Shown one piece after another: positions 44,392 to 56,213 of a stretch of DNA of 64,000 nt. The notes under the pieces are model-generated. The model searched no databases and was not told where the DNA came from. It saw nothing but the letters and a program-made list of their open reading frames with translations. The DNA comes from a candidate division SR1 bacterium. Its GTDB lineage: Bacteria; Patescibacteriota; Gracilibacteria; Absconditabacterales; Absconditicoccaceae. The stretch spans positions 154,561 to 218,560 of the forward strand of contig JAPLUT010000005.1 in NCBI GenBank assembly GCA_026397475.1. Reading direction: 5' to 3'. A program made the translations under genes and the position numbers. Each line of letters begins with the position of its first letter. Within the stretch, counting starts at the first letter, position 1.

Positions 44392-45444
44392 ATGAGAAAA
44401 CAGAATATTTTAGCAGCATGACTTCTGATAACAACGAGTATGACTCTAGGAAGTTTTTCTCATGCCGCATGGTTAGATAACATCTTACCGGTAGAACAAA
44501 TTTCTACATCTGTATCCTGTTCTAATGTAAGCCAAATCTACCTCAATCAGGATAATGACTCTGATGGTATTCCTGATTTTTATTTGTATCTCAATAGTAA
44601 TTTTATATTAAATGGGGGCGCAAACAGTTATACTGCTGGACAAATTCTCAGAGAATCTGCTTGAACTCAATATACTAAAATAAAATATCATACCCCATTA
44701 CCAAATATGATTTATAAAAAAGATGCTAATGATGTCGTTTGACCTCTTGATGACACGACATTTTGGAGAGCAAGTCGAGTATTTCCGTATAATACTCCTG
44801 TGAGATGAATCGCGACCACCCCAAATAAAGTGGTATTTGAAGAGCCATCTGACAACGATCATAATAAGAATACTATCAATATCGTTTACGATTATAGATA
44901 CAAATATGCCGAATGATTTGATGGAACAACCTCTTCTGCATATCGATACAACCAAGTACCTAGCATGTGATTTATGCTAAACACAGGACTAACTTATTTC
45001 ACTACGCTTCCTTGAAGTGCAGGAAACAGAAAGAGACTTTGGTCAGCCGTACAATCAATAGCAACGATAGACACCATTTGTAGAAACTATACTATTCATC
45101 GATGTGGAGATGGAACTCTAGACACGAATAGCAATGGATATACAAACACCTTTACTTGAGAAGTATGTGATGACTGAGTATTAAACTGAACTCCAGGACA
45201 CTGCCCCATGTGATGTGGTGCGCCAGCGACTAACGAAAGATGTGGAGATGAAATACTCCAACCTGCTGGTAGCTATTATAATGGAAATACAAGTACTATG
45301 AGTTTTGAAGAATGTGATGATGGAGATTTAGCGTGAGATACAAATGGAGTTATCAACTGAAATGATCCCGCTACATCATTTTGTAGTGCGATATGCCTAC
45401 CCAACTTCACTGAAGCATTTACTGAAGAATTCGTTAATGGATAA
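44392..45444 (+). CDS. Exported CDDG (DUF4215-type) cysteine-rich protein
   Basis: 350 residues. The signal peptide (ILAAGLLITTSMTLGSFSHA) ends near residue 26. Soon after comes LNQDNDSDGIPDFYLYLN, an Asp-rich calcium-type loop (thrombospondin-3-like). The C-terminal third holds two CGDG...CDDG modules (RCGDGTLDT..VCDDGVLNG; RCGDEIL..ECDDGDLAG), the DUF4215 pattern of extracellular proteins with disulphide-paired cysteines. Likely cell-surface or secreted. First of three related genes in a row. Confidence 0.75.
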
Positions 45445-45470
45445 TATGTCTTTATTATTAATCATTTGTC

Positions 45471-48137
45471 ATGAAGTTTCATAAAAAGATCTACACGAGA
45501 GGGGCTATAGCTCTTGCTATGACAGCATCAATGCGAGCTGTATCTTTTGCAGGTGTTTCTAATAATACAATCAATGATGTCCCTAGTAGTCCAAACGAAA
45601 ATAGAACCATACAAACATCGACAACGCTCTATACCAGCAGTTGTGATATCTCTCAAGAACTCGCATTCTATACATGATCACCCGTTTATCTCCGCATAGC
45701 ACAACCTAAGGGACCTGTAAGTTATGTCTTTGATAAAACAGCAACCTATGTAATAGTTTATGGATGACCTGTTTTTGCTGGAAACATAAGATTTCCTTAT
45801 GTCTCAAACTTTGTTCCTTCTACTACTATAGATACCAATAGTTCTAATGTATTGACTGTAGATGTTACGTGAGCAACATTTTTATGACAATCAGGAACTC
45901 CAAGAAATCAAATTGCATGACAAGTGGTAACAAAAAATAATGAAAGATCTATCATCCAAAATGCAGGATGATCATTGCTCAATTATTACTATAGATGGTC
46001 AAGTGATCTTTCTAGTCATAACTGAACATTAAACATTATCATCAATCCAAGCATTACACAAAAAATATCATGTACCAATTACTATGTCGCAAGATGTGGA
46101 GATGGAACTACAGATAAAGCAACAGGGACTTCTGATGGAAATGGAGGTCTGCAAACCCAAGGATGAATATTTTTACCATGGCACACACGATCTATCAAAC
46201 CAAATGAAGTCTGTGATGACTGAGCATTGAATGGAACACCAGGACATTGTAAAACAGATTGTACAGGACTTGCTTGATGAAACTCATGTACATTAACAGC
46301 TAGTGCTACTAGCATCCAAGCTGGACAATCAGTAACTCTTAGTGCATCATATACAAGTGGAACGAGTGCAACATTTTCTCCCTCACTTTCATGAATCACC
46401 TTCACTTATCCTAACCGAAGCGATAATGCTATCATCGATACACCAACAACAACTACAACATATAGTTTAACAGTAAATGGAGCTGCATGAAGCACTCCTA
46501 GCGTATGTACAGCCTCAGTAGAAGTTGTGCAACCTGTTCCGCATCTTCAATGTACATTGACCCTTAGTCCAAATCCTGTACAACCAAATCAAATTGTCGC
46601 AGTAGGATGGAACGTTACCAATGGAAATTTTTTCTGAACCTATATCTATATTACTCCTAGTATTGTATGAGCATGGCCACATTGGATTAATGCTAACCAG
46701 TATAATGGCGTAAGCTCTGTCATGCCAACACAAACAGGAGACTATACTTTTTCCATGATGGTAAATAATAATACGGAGCAATCTACATGTACGTGAGTGC
46801 TTCATGTAAGAGACAATATTCCTTCTACATGTTCACTTACTACGACGACGCCAACTATTTTGCCAGGACAAACGGCTACGCTTAGTGCGTCTTATGCTAA
46901 CGCAGCACTAGCAACATTTACACCAAACGTTGGAGGAGTTAATTTTGTATATCCTAATCGAAGTAGTACAAATATTTCTGTAACTCCGACAGTAACAACA
47001 ACCTATACACTTACGACATTAGGAAATTTTGGTTCAGGACAAACGTGTACCACAACGATCAATGTAATGAATACATGAGTAACACTTAATAAATCACTCA
47101 TAACAAATATTGCTTATCACTCAGGAGACCTCGTAAGCTTCAGAATAAATTTTTCTAATCTATGAGCATCCACAGTAAATCACGTAATCCTTTCAGACTA
47201 TCTTCCTGCCGGTCTTGAATATGTAAATAGTCAAATTTTTGGAGTAGCTCCTTATACCTTTGGTACATGAGCTTTGCGAGGAAATCAGTTTGTAGAATAT
47301 TCTTGATTTAGTTTGACGCCTGGACAACAATGATATATCATCATCACAGGAAAATTTAAATGATATCAATATTCAAATCAGACACTCAATAATTCATTTT
47401 TACAAGCAGACAATTCTCCTACATTATATTCTTCGGCATTGTTTACGGCGTATATTCCTAGTTGAAATGCTTCTGCTATTAAAACATCGAACAAATCATC
47501 TTACTATCTTGGTGAAGATGCAAGATTTACAATAGCCGTAACAAACAATTGACCTGATGCGATTAATACCGTAGTCATTACTGATGATCGGCCGAATAGT
47601 TCATGCGTTACTCTTGATAGTCAATGGACGTCAAATATGCCTCTTACTATGACAAACGCTACGGATCCTTTTGCATGGACCTACAATGGGTCATTGTCTG
47701 TAGGACAAACAATCTATCTTTACCTTACATGACATATAGGCACTCCTACATCATGCGCAGGCAATTATATTAACAACTCATCAATAAGATATACGATGAA
47801 TGGATCAATACAAACAGGAAATACGGCACCATTAAATTTCTCAGTTTCTAACGTACCTAATTCTACTATGTCCTTTGAAAAAAAGATAGTACAATATGGA
47901 AGCGTTACAGGAGATCCTGTGATTTTTGAGCTTGTCTACCAAAACAACTGATCTGCTACTATAACAAATTATGATATCGTAGATTATTGGCCAGGGACAT
48001 TAAACTTTGTTTCTGCCACACCTATGCCAACAACACAAACAACAACATCATGATGGGCGCTACTACATTGGATAGTTAATACGCCCCTTGCACCCAATGG
48101 AAGCGGAAAAATCATTATCAATGGGACACTAAGATAA
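45471..48137 (+). CDS. Large exported protein with CDDG module and DUF11-like repeats
   Basis: 888 residues. N-terminal signal (GAIALAMTASMRAVSFA). One CGDG..VCDDGALNGTPGHC module near residues 205-265 is followed by Ig-like beta repeats with TLSASYTSGTSATF and TLSASYANAALATF, then DUF11-like 'conserved repeat' domains (YHSGDLVSFRINFSNLGAST, LGEDARFTIAVTNNGPDAIN, GDPVIFELVYQNNGSATITN). This is a stalk-like adhesin architecture. The protein has no C-terminal anchor that I can see, so it may bind other surface components. Confidence 0.8.
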
Positions 48138-48230
48138 AAAGATAAAGTTACAGGTTGAAGGTTACAGTTCGTTACAACCTGCTCCCTTCTACTAAAGCTT
48201 ATATCTCTTTTAGTTATTATCGTTACGGAA

Positions 48231-51200
48231 ATGAGAAAATCACTTTATATCATCGTCTTCTGACTCTTGTGATTGGTATGATTCAGTCGAGCTGACGTCA
48301 ATAGCCTCAACGTTACTCCTGTAACGCAATCAGCTATTTCTGGTTCTCTAGTAGCCTTTACGGTTACAGGAAATAATACGACAGGCGATGCTTATCTCAA
48401 ATATGTTTTGCCGAACACAGCAAACCATAGTATTGCATTTCAAAATGCGACACTCACTCCATTGAATAATGCCTTACTTAGTCTAGGTATTGAACACGAT
48501 CCTGTATTTTACATCCCTGCAAACAGTAGTTTTTCCGTAACTATTACTGCTAAGGTTATCACTAATGTTCGAACATTTCCTACACTATCTACAGATGCAA
48601 TCTTCGCATCTGATATGCAAATCAACACGCTACTTACTTCAGCAGTAGCACAAATAACACCTATCGCTGATCTCTTAGTAACTAATATTTTGACAGGAAC
48701 GAATCCAAGTTTTTCTGGAGATAACGTCTCTTATTTTGTAACACTACAAAATATCTGATCTTCATCTGCGACCGGAATTTCTTTTTTAAGTACGTTTCCT
48801 ATTCCAACATTATTTACTCCGACTGCGAATTTTAATGGGATAACTCATACATATGACCATATAAATTATCCACAAGATTTTGTATGGACATGAAGCTATT
48901 TGAACAATTTAAATCCAGGACAAAGTATAACAATACTTCTAAATGCTAGTATGACTCAAGCATTTGCTGTAGGCACAAGTTTCAATCAAATCGCTAAAGC
49001 AACAACACTAAGTAATGAATATACTACAGGAAATAATGTAGCTACCGCATCAGCCATTGTACAGGCTCCTGCTAATGTTCGAATCACAAAGACACTTCTT
49101 CCTTTTACAGGATTCAATGCTGGTGATCAGGTGCATTATGTACTTACCTATGGAAACAATTGAGGAAAAATAGCAAATAATGTAGTTGTTACAGATACTG
49201 CTCCTGCTGGAATAGGTATCCCAGTAGCTACATTTACTCTCTGATCACTTCCTGCTTGAAGTGGAGGAACTCTTTATATTACGTGAACACTTTCAAATTT
49301 TTTCGCTGCAGGACATGTTTTTGTAAACATAGCAAATATCAGCACGACAAGTATAGAATCGCTAACTTGAGATAACATTGCTTTTGCAACAGGGACTATA
49401 GTGTCCATCGCAAATATTAACGTAAATATTATAGCTAACAATCTCACAAGACCACAATTGGACAACGCTCCTTATGGATCTTGACCTAGCATATTCATCC
49501 AAGCAGTGAGCGGAGATCTTATCCAACTCACACTTACCTATGCAAATTTTTGAAATACCTCATGAACAAATGCCACTATCTGAATTTCATGAACACAATG
49601 AATTCTAAACCTTTGATCATATAATAGTAACATAGGGACACTTCCTCTTAACACTACATGAACATTAATAGTTACATGAATTGTTGGTCCAAAAAATTAT
49701 ATTTCACTTACACCAACAGCTCGCTTGTCTTACAATAGCTGACAACTTATTACTGATACGGTAATGATTCAAGAACCACTTGTTTGTGGTGATGGACTAG
49801 TTACTAGAAACGAACCTTGTGACACTCAAGGGAATATTGGCGTATTATATAGCGGACAGGTTTGTCAAAATCAACAATGATCTTGCATGCTCGTTACGCA
49901 ATCCATTGTGAATAATGCATGTATAAATTATCAATACAACAATCCACTTGGAGGAGTTACTACATGACAAACATGTAGCTCTGTTACTGCTCCTCTCGTA
50001 AATACAAATTGTAATAGCATGACAGGATCTGCTCCTGTATCAAGCGGAACATGATACAACGTAAATCTTACTTGTAGAGGGAATAATACCACATCAACTA
50101 CCCCTATCTCTATATATTGTGGAAACGGAACAATTCTTTCATGACTAGGATCAAGCTTTAATGGAACTTGTAATTATACATCATCTTTTGTCGGAAATGC
50201 ACAATGTAAAGTAGCTAATGATGCGAGCAATACTGCATGTAGACTTCCTATTGCATCTAACGCAGGACAATGTAGTGCCCTCACTCCACTTGATGGAAGT
50301 ATTGCTTTGGTAAATAGTAGCAATGACGCAGATAGCACATTTAGATGTGAAACGACTAATGGAGTTACTGCCCAATCTATAGTTATAGACTGTGGAAACT
50401 GAACTCAACATACGGCAAACAACACTTCTGTTTTGGAAGCAGGATGTAGCTATGTAAACGTAAACACACCCCAAACATATAATGTAAGATGTTTAGTAGA
50501 TTGAATAAGTGCTCCTGCTTGTCAACAAAATCTTATTGTAGATGAAGGAACATTTGGAAGATGTTGAGATGGCGTTCGTCAATGATATGAAAAATGTGAT
50601 GATTGAGGTCTGAATGGAACTTCCAATTCTACTTGTACTCTTGGATGTGATATTAAAAACTCCCTCCCTGTAGGATGTTTCAATCTTGGAAATAATAATA
50701 TTTCCGTTCAAGAAAATGAACTTCTCCCATTTTGGCGAAATGTTGATGGCGATAAAAATACCGTCACAAGCTGTGATTCAAACAAAGTAAATAAAATTCA
50801 AGCAAATAGTTTACAATGTACTTTCAAAATTTACAATTCGAATGGACTTGTAGACACGTTTGAAGCTCCATGTAAAAATTCAAACAATTCTCCTATATTT
50901 AATCACTTCAATAGTATCGGAGCATCTTCATTTACTAATGCTTATGGGAAATATTCTACACTTATAGATAGTAACATAACTAATGGTACTTTTGGAGAAT
51001 ATAAAATCAGTCTAGAAAACGTTACTTACAACTATTGTAATGGCACAAACTTTGTATCATGATCACCTCTTCAAAGAGTATGTGAAGCAAACTTCACCGT
51101 TACAAAGCCTTATCTCGCGCAGAAGAGTTCATTTGGTACTACCCCAAGAGCTACAAATATCAAACTTGATGGATATACAAATCTTGATGGAACTGATCTT

Positions 51201-51941
51201 ATAAATGGAACTGATCTTGCAGAGATTATGGTACTCGATGGATCCGTATATAATGGAGGAAATAAAATACAGACAATGATAAATACATTTATTACTAAAT
51301 ATGAAAAACTTGCAATCACGCTTCCTCAAAGCTCTTTACAAGGTACGGCATTTGAATGATTAGATATCACGGTAAAAGTTGTCCCAAAACAAAAAATATA
51401 TATTTTACAATCTGCTACGAGAAGAACAATTACTATGAAAAACATCAAATCATTCACTACGCCATTTACTATCGTTACAAAAAATATTGATCTCGTGATC
51501 AAGGGAAATGTTGATTATAATGGTATGTTCTTAGTAAAAGGTGGAACGATTACTTTTGAAAAATCAGATGAAGTTATTGGTGGTGATAGATGTCCAACTA
51601 CTCAAGTAGTTAAAGGAATATTCATTACTGACGTCTGATTCCTTGGTTGAAATCCATTGAGCAATCAAACAAATACTAAAGAACGATGTAGCTATGGTGG
51701 GCTTGACGTCAAGGGTATCTTGATTGGAGACAATATTGAGAATATTGTTGAAGCAAGAAGATCGCAACTCAATCATTGGTTTAAAGTGTGAGGAACTTCT
51801 GCTACTGCAATTAAAGCAGAGAGAAGAAATGAAATATTTAATGGAGCAGCATTGCTTATAGAATATAGTCCAAGTCTTTGGAATACTCTCCCTCCAGGGG
51901 CAAGCGAATTTACAAAAGTACTGGATATTTACAAACAATAG
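48231..51941 (+). CDS. Large exported DUF11-repeat/Cys-rich surface protein
   Basis: 1236 residues. Signal peptide (LYIIVFGLLGLVGFSRA). The first half is DUF11-like repeats (FSGDNVSYFVTLQNIGSSSA; NAGDQVHYVLTYGNNGGKIA). Around residues 515-800 come Cys-rich modules, including VCGDGLVTRNEPCDTQG and RCGDGVRQGYEKCDDGG. The last 300 residues contain a beta-rich domain (VLDGSVYNGGNKIQTMIN; FLVKGGTITFEKSDEVIGG) that may be a beta-helix cap. It ends in a plain stop followed by a word element and terminator. Likely attachment protein; no enzymatic motif seen. Confidence 0.8.
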
Positions 51942-52043
51942 AAAATTAACTAACAACGAATAACTAATAATTAACAATGAATGAATTTACTATTTATTTA
52001 AAATAATAATAATTTAAAAAAATAATTTAATTAAAATAGTATT
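51942..52043. repeat. ACTAACAACGAATAACTAAT word element after the surface gene
   Basis: Words of the ATTAACAATGAATGAAT class, then AATTTAATTAAAA runs, immediately before the terminator hairpin. No coding potential seen. Confidence 0.55.
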
Positions 52044-52070
52044 GGGGCGATAAGTGATCGCCCCTTTTTT
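52044..52070 (+). terminator. Terminator built from the GGGGCGAT/ATCGCCCC element
   Basis: GGGGCGAT (52044-52051) pairs with ATCGCCCC (52057-52064), then T6. Same vocabulary as 26064-26110. Confidence 0.85.
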
Positions 52071-52167
52071 ATTTTATTTTTTTAGAGGATGAGGACGATT
52101 TTCATTCTCCCCCAAACATACGCCATTTTCCAAAAAAAACCAAGAATTAAAAAAATATACAATTGAC

Positions 52168-52195
52168 TTGACATTGTTCAGTAAATTGTTATAAA
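52168..52195 (+). promoter_or_regulatory. Sigma70-type promoter of the beta-helix/SLH gene
   Basis: TTGACA (52168-52173), 16-bp spacer, TATAAA (52190-52195), 48 bp before the ATG. Confidence 0.8.
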
Positions 52196-52242
52196 ATTAA
52201 ATAATACGCAATACAACTTTTTACCTTTCATATATTTTTCAC

Positions 52243-54516
52243 ATGCAGAAACTATCTTTAAAATCTTTTTTGAGCGTATCTACATTAGTACTTGCTGTGC
52301 TCGTACTTTGAGGAATCGGATCAAAAACATTTGCGTATACAGACGCGAATTACATTAGCAACTTTACTCCTAATGGATGTAATAGCGCTACTACCTTAGT
52401 CTATCACCTTAATAGCTGAGACATCGCAGCGGGATGATCTCTAACAGTACCTTTGGGATACTCTGGAGTTATTTTTGTTATTGATAGCGTGCCTAGCTTT
52501 GTAACTGCGAACTTAAGAATTGATTCTAATTGTGTTTCTCTTGTAGCAAATGGTGATACTATCGGAAACACGGTATTGAATCTTAAATGATGAGCATATA
52601 TTGCTAGTGTTGGATACAGCAATATTATCATTGCAGGATTTGATGCATCGCATAAATTAGAAATAAATAATGCGACAACTAGTCCATGAGGAATATTATT
52701 ACAAAATAATTCATGAGTACTTATTTCACAAACTGCGTTGTCTGGATTTACGGTATTGTGAGGGATAGCATTTGATCACACTACTAACTCTACTATTTCA
52801 AACAACACTTTCTCTAATAACAAAGACGGTATCTGGTTACAGGCAGGATCTCACAACACCACTGTTTCTAATAATACCATGAATAATAATTCAGAATTTG
52901 GAATTCTTCTTGATGGAGTTTCTTGATGTGCGGTAACTAGTAACATTTGAAACAATAACAATTATTGAATATATCTCAACATCGCGACAAACTCTAGTAT
53001 TTCAAATAATACGATAAGCACTTCATCTACTATATGAATCTATGTACAACAAGGATCTAACAACACTTTTGTCAGCAACATCATCAACAACAATCTTATC
53101 TGATTGGCAATAGACGATACTGATGGCAATACATTTACTAGCAATACAATTAGCGCAAACACTACGTACTGAGTATCCATGGGAAACACTTCAAGTGGAA
53201 ATATTTTTAATGGAAACACTACAATATCTTCACCTACAGGAACTGACGTATATCTTTTCAACGCTTCTCATAACCAATTTCTCTCTACAACTATTCAATC
53301 TTCTTTGATCGGACTACAAATAGATGGTTCTACGTTTAACACTTTTTCTTGAGTAAATGTAGTAAATAATGCAAGTGGAGTTAAGCTCTCCACCTCTTCA
53401 AACAATACCTTTAGTCTTCTCAACAATACTAATGGTATTTATGTAGACAATCATTCAAATTCTAACAACATTATAAATACTCAAATACTGGGACAAAATA
53501 ACATTTTTATCTACGATTGATCTTCTAATAACATCATTACGGGAGGATTATTTGCAGCGACCTCTACAACAACAACTTGAGTAACTATTACACTAAAAAA
53601 TAATCAAACAACTCCAACCTATATCGTTTCATGATCTGGATTGACTTGAGTATATGCTAATGCTATGACAGGATCCACAAAGATACTTGCAATTGAACTT
53701 ACAGCATCAAATGGGACAAAAGATATTTTTGCAACTTACAACAATGGAAATAAACAATATGATTCTATATCTCTTACCCTTGCTACACTTCCAGGTGGAG
53801 GTTCAAATGGAGGTTGAGGTGCAGGAGGTGGATGAGGTGGTGGTTGAGTATGAGGTGGTGGTTTACCTGTATGTACAGCTATCAATCTTACTTGTACCAA
53901 TGGAGTACGAACGCTCAACACCTGATCAGTATGCCAATGATGAAATCTCGCACACTCATGTACTGTAGGATGAACATGAAATCTTCCGATAGGAAATATC
54001 ACATGATCACCTTATTCTACTGAATTGAATAACGCGTATCTTTGGGCATATGCACATAGTATTACTACCATGAACACTATCCAATCAGCAAACATGTGAT
54101 GAACTCTTCTTAGAGCACATATGGCAAAAATGATTAGTAGCTTCGCTATATTACTCGGAGGTGCAGTTCCAAATACTAACCTCTCTTGTACATTTGCAGA
54201 TACTGCAAATCAAAGTACTGAAATGAATTTTTATATAAGAACTTCTTGTCAGCTTGGACTTATGGGGATCAACATGACTAACTTTGATCCTAATGGAGAA
54301 GTAACAAGAGCGCAATTCTGAACTATTCTTTCTAGAGTAATCTGGGGAACAACATATAACACTACAGGCACAAATTATTATGCTTCACATCTCAACGCAT
54401 TGAGACTTGCCGGCATCATGAACAATATTTCTAATCCAAACATGAAAGAACTTAGAGGATATGTTATGCTTATGATGAAGAGAACATACGAAGGAGGATT
54501 CTTACAACATAACTAA
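52243..54516 (+). CDS. Parallel beta-helix protein with poly-Gly linker and SLH anchor
   Basis: 757 residues. The signal peptide (LVLAVLVLGGIGSKTFA) is followed by NosD-like right-handed beta-helix repeats: many rungs with 'SNNT/NNN-GI-L' patterns (TISNNTFSNNKDGIWLQ, ITSNTISANTTYGVSM) over residues 130-450. Near residues 520-545 is an almost pure glycine linker, many codons being UGA. The C-terminal 150 residues form SLH repeats (AYLWAYAHSITTMNTIQSA; LRAHMAKMISSFA; FDPNGEVTRAQFGTILSRV; HLNALRLAGIM), which bind cell-wall polymers. The helix may bind or cleave polysaccharide. It has its own promoter and terminator. Confidence 0.88.
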
Positions 54517-54607
54517 CAACTAATAGTCCTTCGACCTCGCGGAGGATAAATGAATAACGAACAACGATAGAAACTATTTATTAAAAATAAATTAATTAAA
54601 ATATTGT

Positions 54608-54638
54608 AGGGGCGATTAGTAATCGCCTCTTTTTTTTA
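54608..54638 (+). terminator. Terminator built from AGGGGCGATT/AATCGCCTCT element
   Basis: 10-bp stem with one G-T pair and a 3-base loop, then T8. Third use of the GGGGCGAT vocabulary in the window. Confidence 0.8.
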
Positions 54639-54648
54639 TTTTTTATTT

Positions 54649-54732
54649 GTCATTTCGAACCTGTCTGCCAAAGGCAGACATAGTGAGAAATCTTATATAA
54701 AAAAGGAAATTTCTCATTTCATTCGAAATGAC
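54649..54732. repeat. GTCATTTCGAA...TTCGAAATGAC inverted-repeat element
   Basis: Outer arms GTCATTTCGAA and TTCGAAATGAC are exact complements; inside are CTGCC/GGCAG and GAGAAATCT/AAATTTCTC hairpins. Intergenic, no coding potential. Confidence 0.75.
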
Positions 54733-54745
54733 ATTCTGAATTCGA

Positions 54746-54775
54746 AAAAGCGGACAGCGATGTCTGCTTTTTTTG
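54746..54775 (+). terminator. AAGCGGACA/TGTCTGCTT hairpin with T run
   Basis: GCGGACA-GCGA-TGTCTGC stem (one G-T pair) followed by T7. No gene end lies directly upstream, so it may be part of the repeat cluster. Confidence 0.55.
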
Positions 54776-54805
54776 TTTTTATTTTTTATTTTTTTTATTT
54801 TTTTG

Positions 54806-54850
54806 TCCTCCTTTACTTCAAAGGAGGGGGAACCCTTTAGGGTGGAGGAT
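54806..54850. repeat. TCCTCCTTT...AAAGGAGG element
   Basis: CCTCCTTT-ACTTC-AAAGGAGG hairpin followed by CCCTTTAGGGTGGAGGA. Related to the in-frame insert at 35010-35097. Confidence 0.6.
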
Positions 54851-55403
54851 TTAAGAGAATTATTTTCTACTTTTAAATTCACAAACATGTAAAGTCATCT
54901 TGATCAAAAATCCATACCGAATAATCAATAGAAATCGTAGTCTAAAAGCCAGTTAAATTAAATTTTTTCTCTATATGTTTTTATCGTTATTTATCTTTGT
55001 TTTCACTTGACAATTATCAGCAAATGTGTATACATTATACACTGACCGAGTACTGCTCGTCAGCCGAAGATCTAAATGTTCCTGAGGGTGCTTAGCTCCA
55101 GAGAAATTTTAGATAGGTAATTAACAAATATATTAATCAAAAAAACAAACAAAGATGAAAGACAATTTTTTGATTGTCAGAAATAAAATAAAAAATATCT
55201 CAACGACAAAAAATAAAAAAATTCTCATACATCACCAAAAGATTTATGCAGAATAAACTTTATTTTTATCGGGATGATACAATTTTATTGTATACTGATA
55301 ATCAGCGTATAGCCAATGAATTTTGCTAGGTCGCGCGTAAACAAATACGACTAAAAAAATTCAAAAAAAATCAATTAATAGTAAACTAATACATTTAGAA
55401 ACA
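54851..55403. other. Non-coding AT-rich junction before the Bacteroidota-like block
   Basis: No credible gene. It contains a possible promoter at 55007-55034 (TTGACA, 16 bp, TATACA), a CTGACCGAG/CTCGTCAG hairpin near 55040-55061, an ATTTTTTGATTGTC-type dyad near 55160 and a TACAATTTTATTGTATA dyad near 55277. Unlike gaps elsewhere, it has no word elements. If the block is foreign or chimeric, the left boundary should lie here. Confidence 0.5.
55007..55034 (+). promoter_or_regulatory. Possible sigma70-type promoter upstream of the 55404 gene
   Basis: TTGACA (55007-55012), 16-bp spacer, TATACA (55029-55034). It is nearly 370 bp from the first gene, so the leader would be unusually long. Confidence 0.45.
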
Positions 55404-56183
55404 ATGAAAAGATCAATTTTATTGCTTGTATGTATCATCACCTCGATGATCATGCAAAAGAGTTACGCTCAAAACAGCGTGACTATTACACCGAATGCTG
55501 CGATATTGTGCGCAGGTTCAGGAAACACCGTTACCTTGCAGGCTACGCCAGCAGGAGGGTTTCCAATCAGTTATTCATGGAATCCGGGAGGAATGACAAC
55601 GTCAACCGTTGGCGTAAATCCCGCATCTACAACTACGTACACCGTTACGATAACTTTTGCAGCAGGCTTGCCTGTAACTGCAACTGCTACTTCAACAGTG
55701 TCTGTAAACCAACCACCAGCACCTACTGTAAGCGCTAGCGCTTTAAGTATTTGCGCTGGAAACAGCGTAACACTAACCGCATCCATTCCTTTTGCTACTG
55801 CTTATCAGTGGTACAGAAATGGGAATCCCATCTCGGGAGCGACTGCAGTAAGCTACACGGACACCTTAGGGGGTTCGTATCAGGTATTGGTAACTATTAA
55901 CCCTTGCTCAGGTTTATCGACTGCAGTAGTGGTTACTACAAATCCTTTGCCGGTGGCACACGTAACGCCAGCAGGCCCGTTAACAACTTGCTGGGGAACA
56001 CCTATCACGCTTACCGCTGATCCCGGGGCTGGCTATCTTTTTCAGTGGCAATTATCAACTGATGGAGGGCTTACTTGGTTAAACCTCACAGGAGAAACCA
56101 ACCAAACGATCAATTCAAACGTAACCGGCAACTATCGTGTCAGAGTGACCGATACTAATGGCTGCACAAACAATTCACTTTAA
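55404..56183 (+). CDS. Secreted Ig/PKD-repeat protein, Bacteroidota-like
   Basis: 259 residues. Signal peptide ILLLVCIITSMIMQKSYA, then beta-sandwich repeats with CAGSGNTVTLQATPAGG, SYSWNPGG, SICAGNSVTLTASIP and YQWYRNGNPISG, and a final YLFQWQLSTDGGLTWLNL. This vocabulary is typical of gliding/adhesin proteins of Bacteroidota. No in-frame TGA in 260 codons despite abundant glycine. It ends abruptly (CTNNSL) with no sorting domain, followed by a poly-A stretch, so it may be truncated. Sits 30 bp before a similar gene. Confidence 0.75.
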   Translation: MKRSILLLVCIITSMIMQKSYAQNSVTITPNAAILCAGSGNTVTLQATPAGGFPISYSWNPGGMTTSTVGVNPASTTTYTVTITFAAGLPVTATATSTVSVNQPPAPTVSASALSICAGNSVTLTASIPFATAYQWYRNGNPISGATAVSYTDTLGGSYQVLVTINPCSGLSTAVVVTTNPLPVAHVTPAGPLTTCWGTPITLTADPGAGYLFQWQLSTDGGLTWLNLTGETNQTINSNVTGNYRVRVTDTNGCTNNSL

Positions 56184-56213
56184 TTAATATTACAAAAAAA
56201 AAAAAAAAATTAT

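Noticed and set aside
53736..54002. Minus-strand Pro/His-rich open frame
   Set aside because: It is the complement of the Gly-rich linker in the beta-helix/SLH gene.
55035..55110. Riboswitch or structured RNA leader
   Set aside because: There is one clear hairpin (CTGACCGAG/CTCGTCAG) but no match to a riboswitch consensus I know; described only as non-coding.
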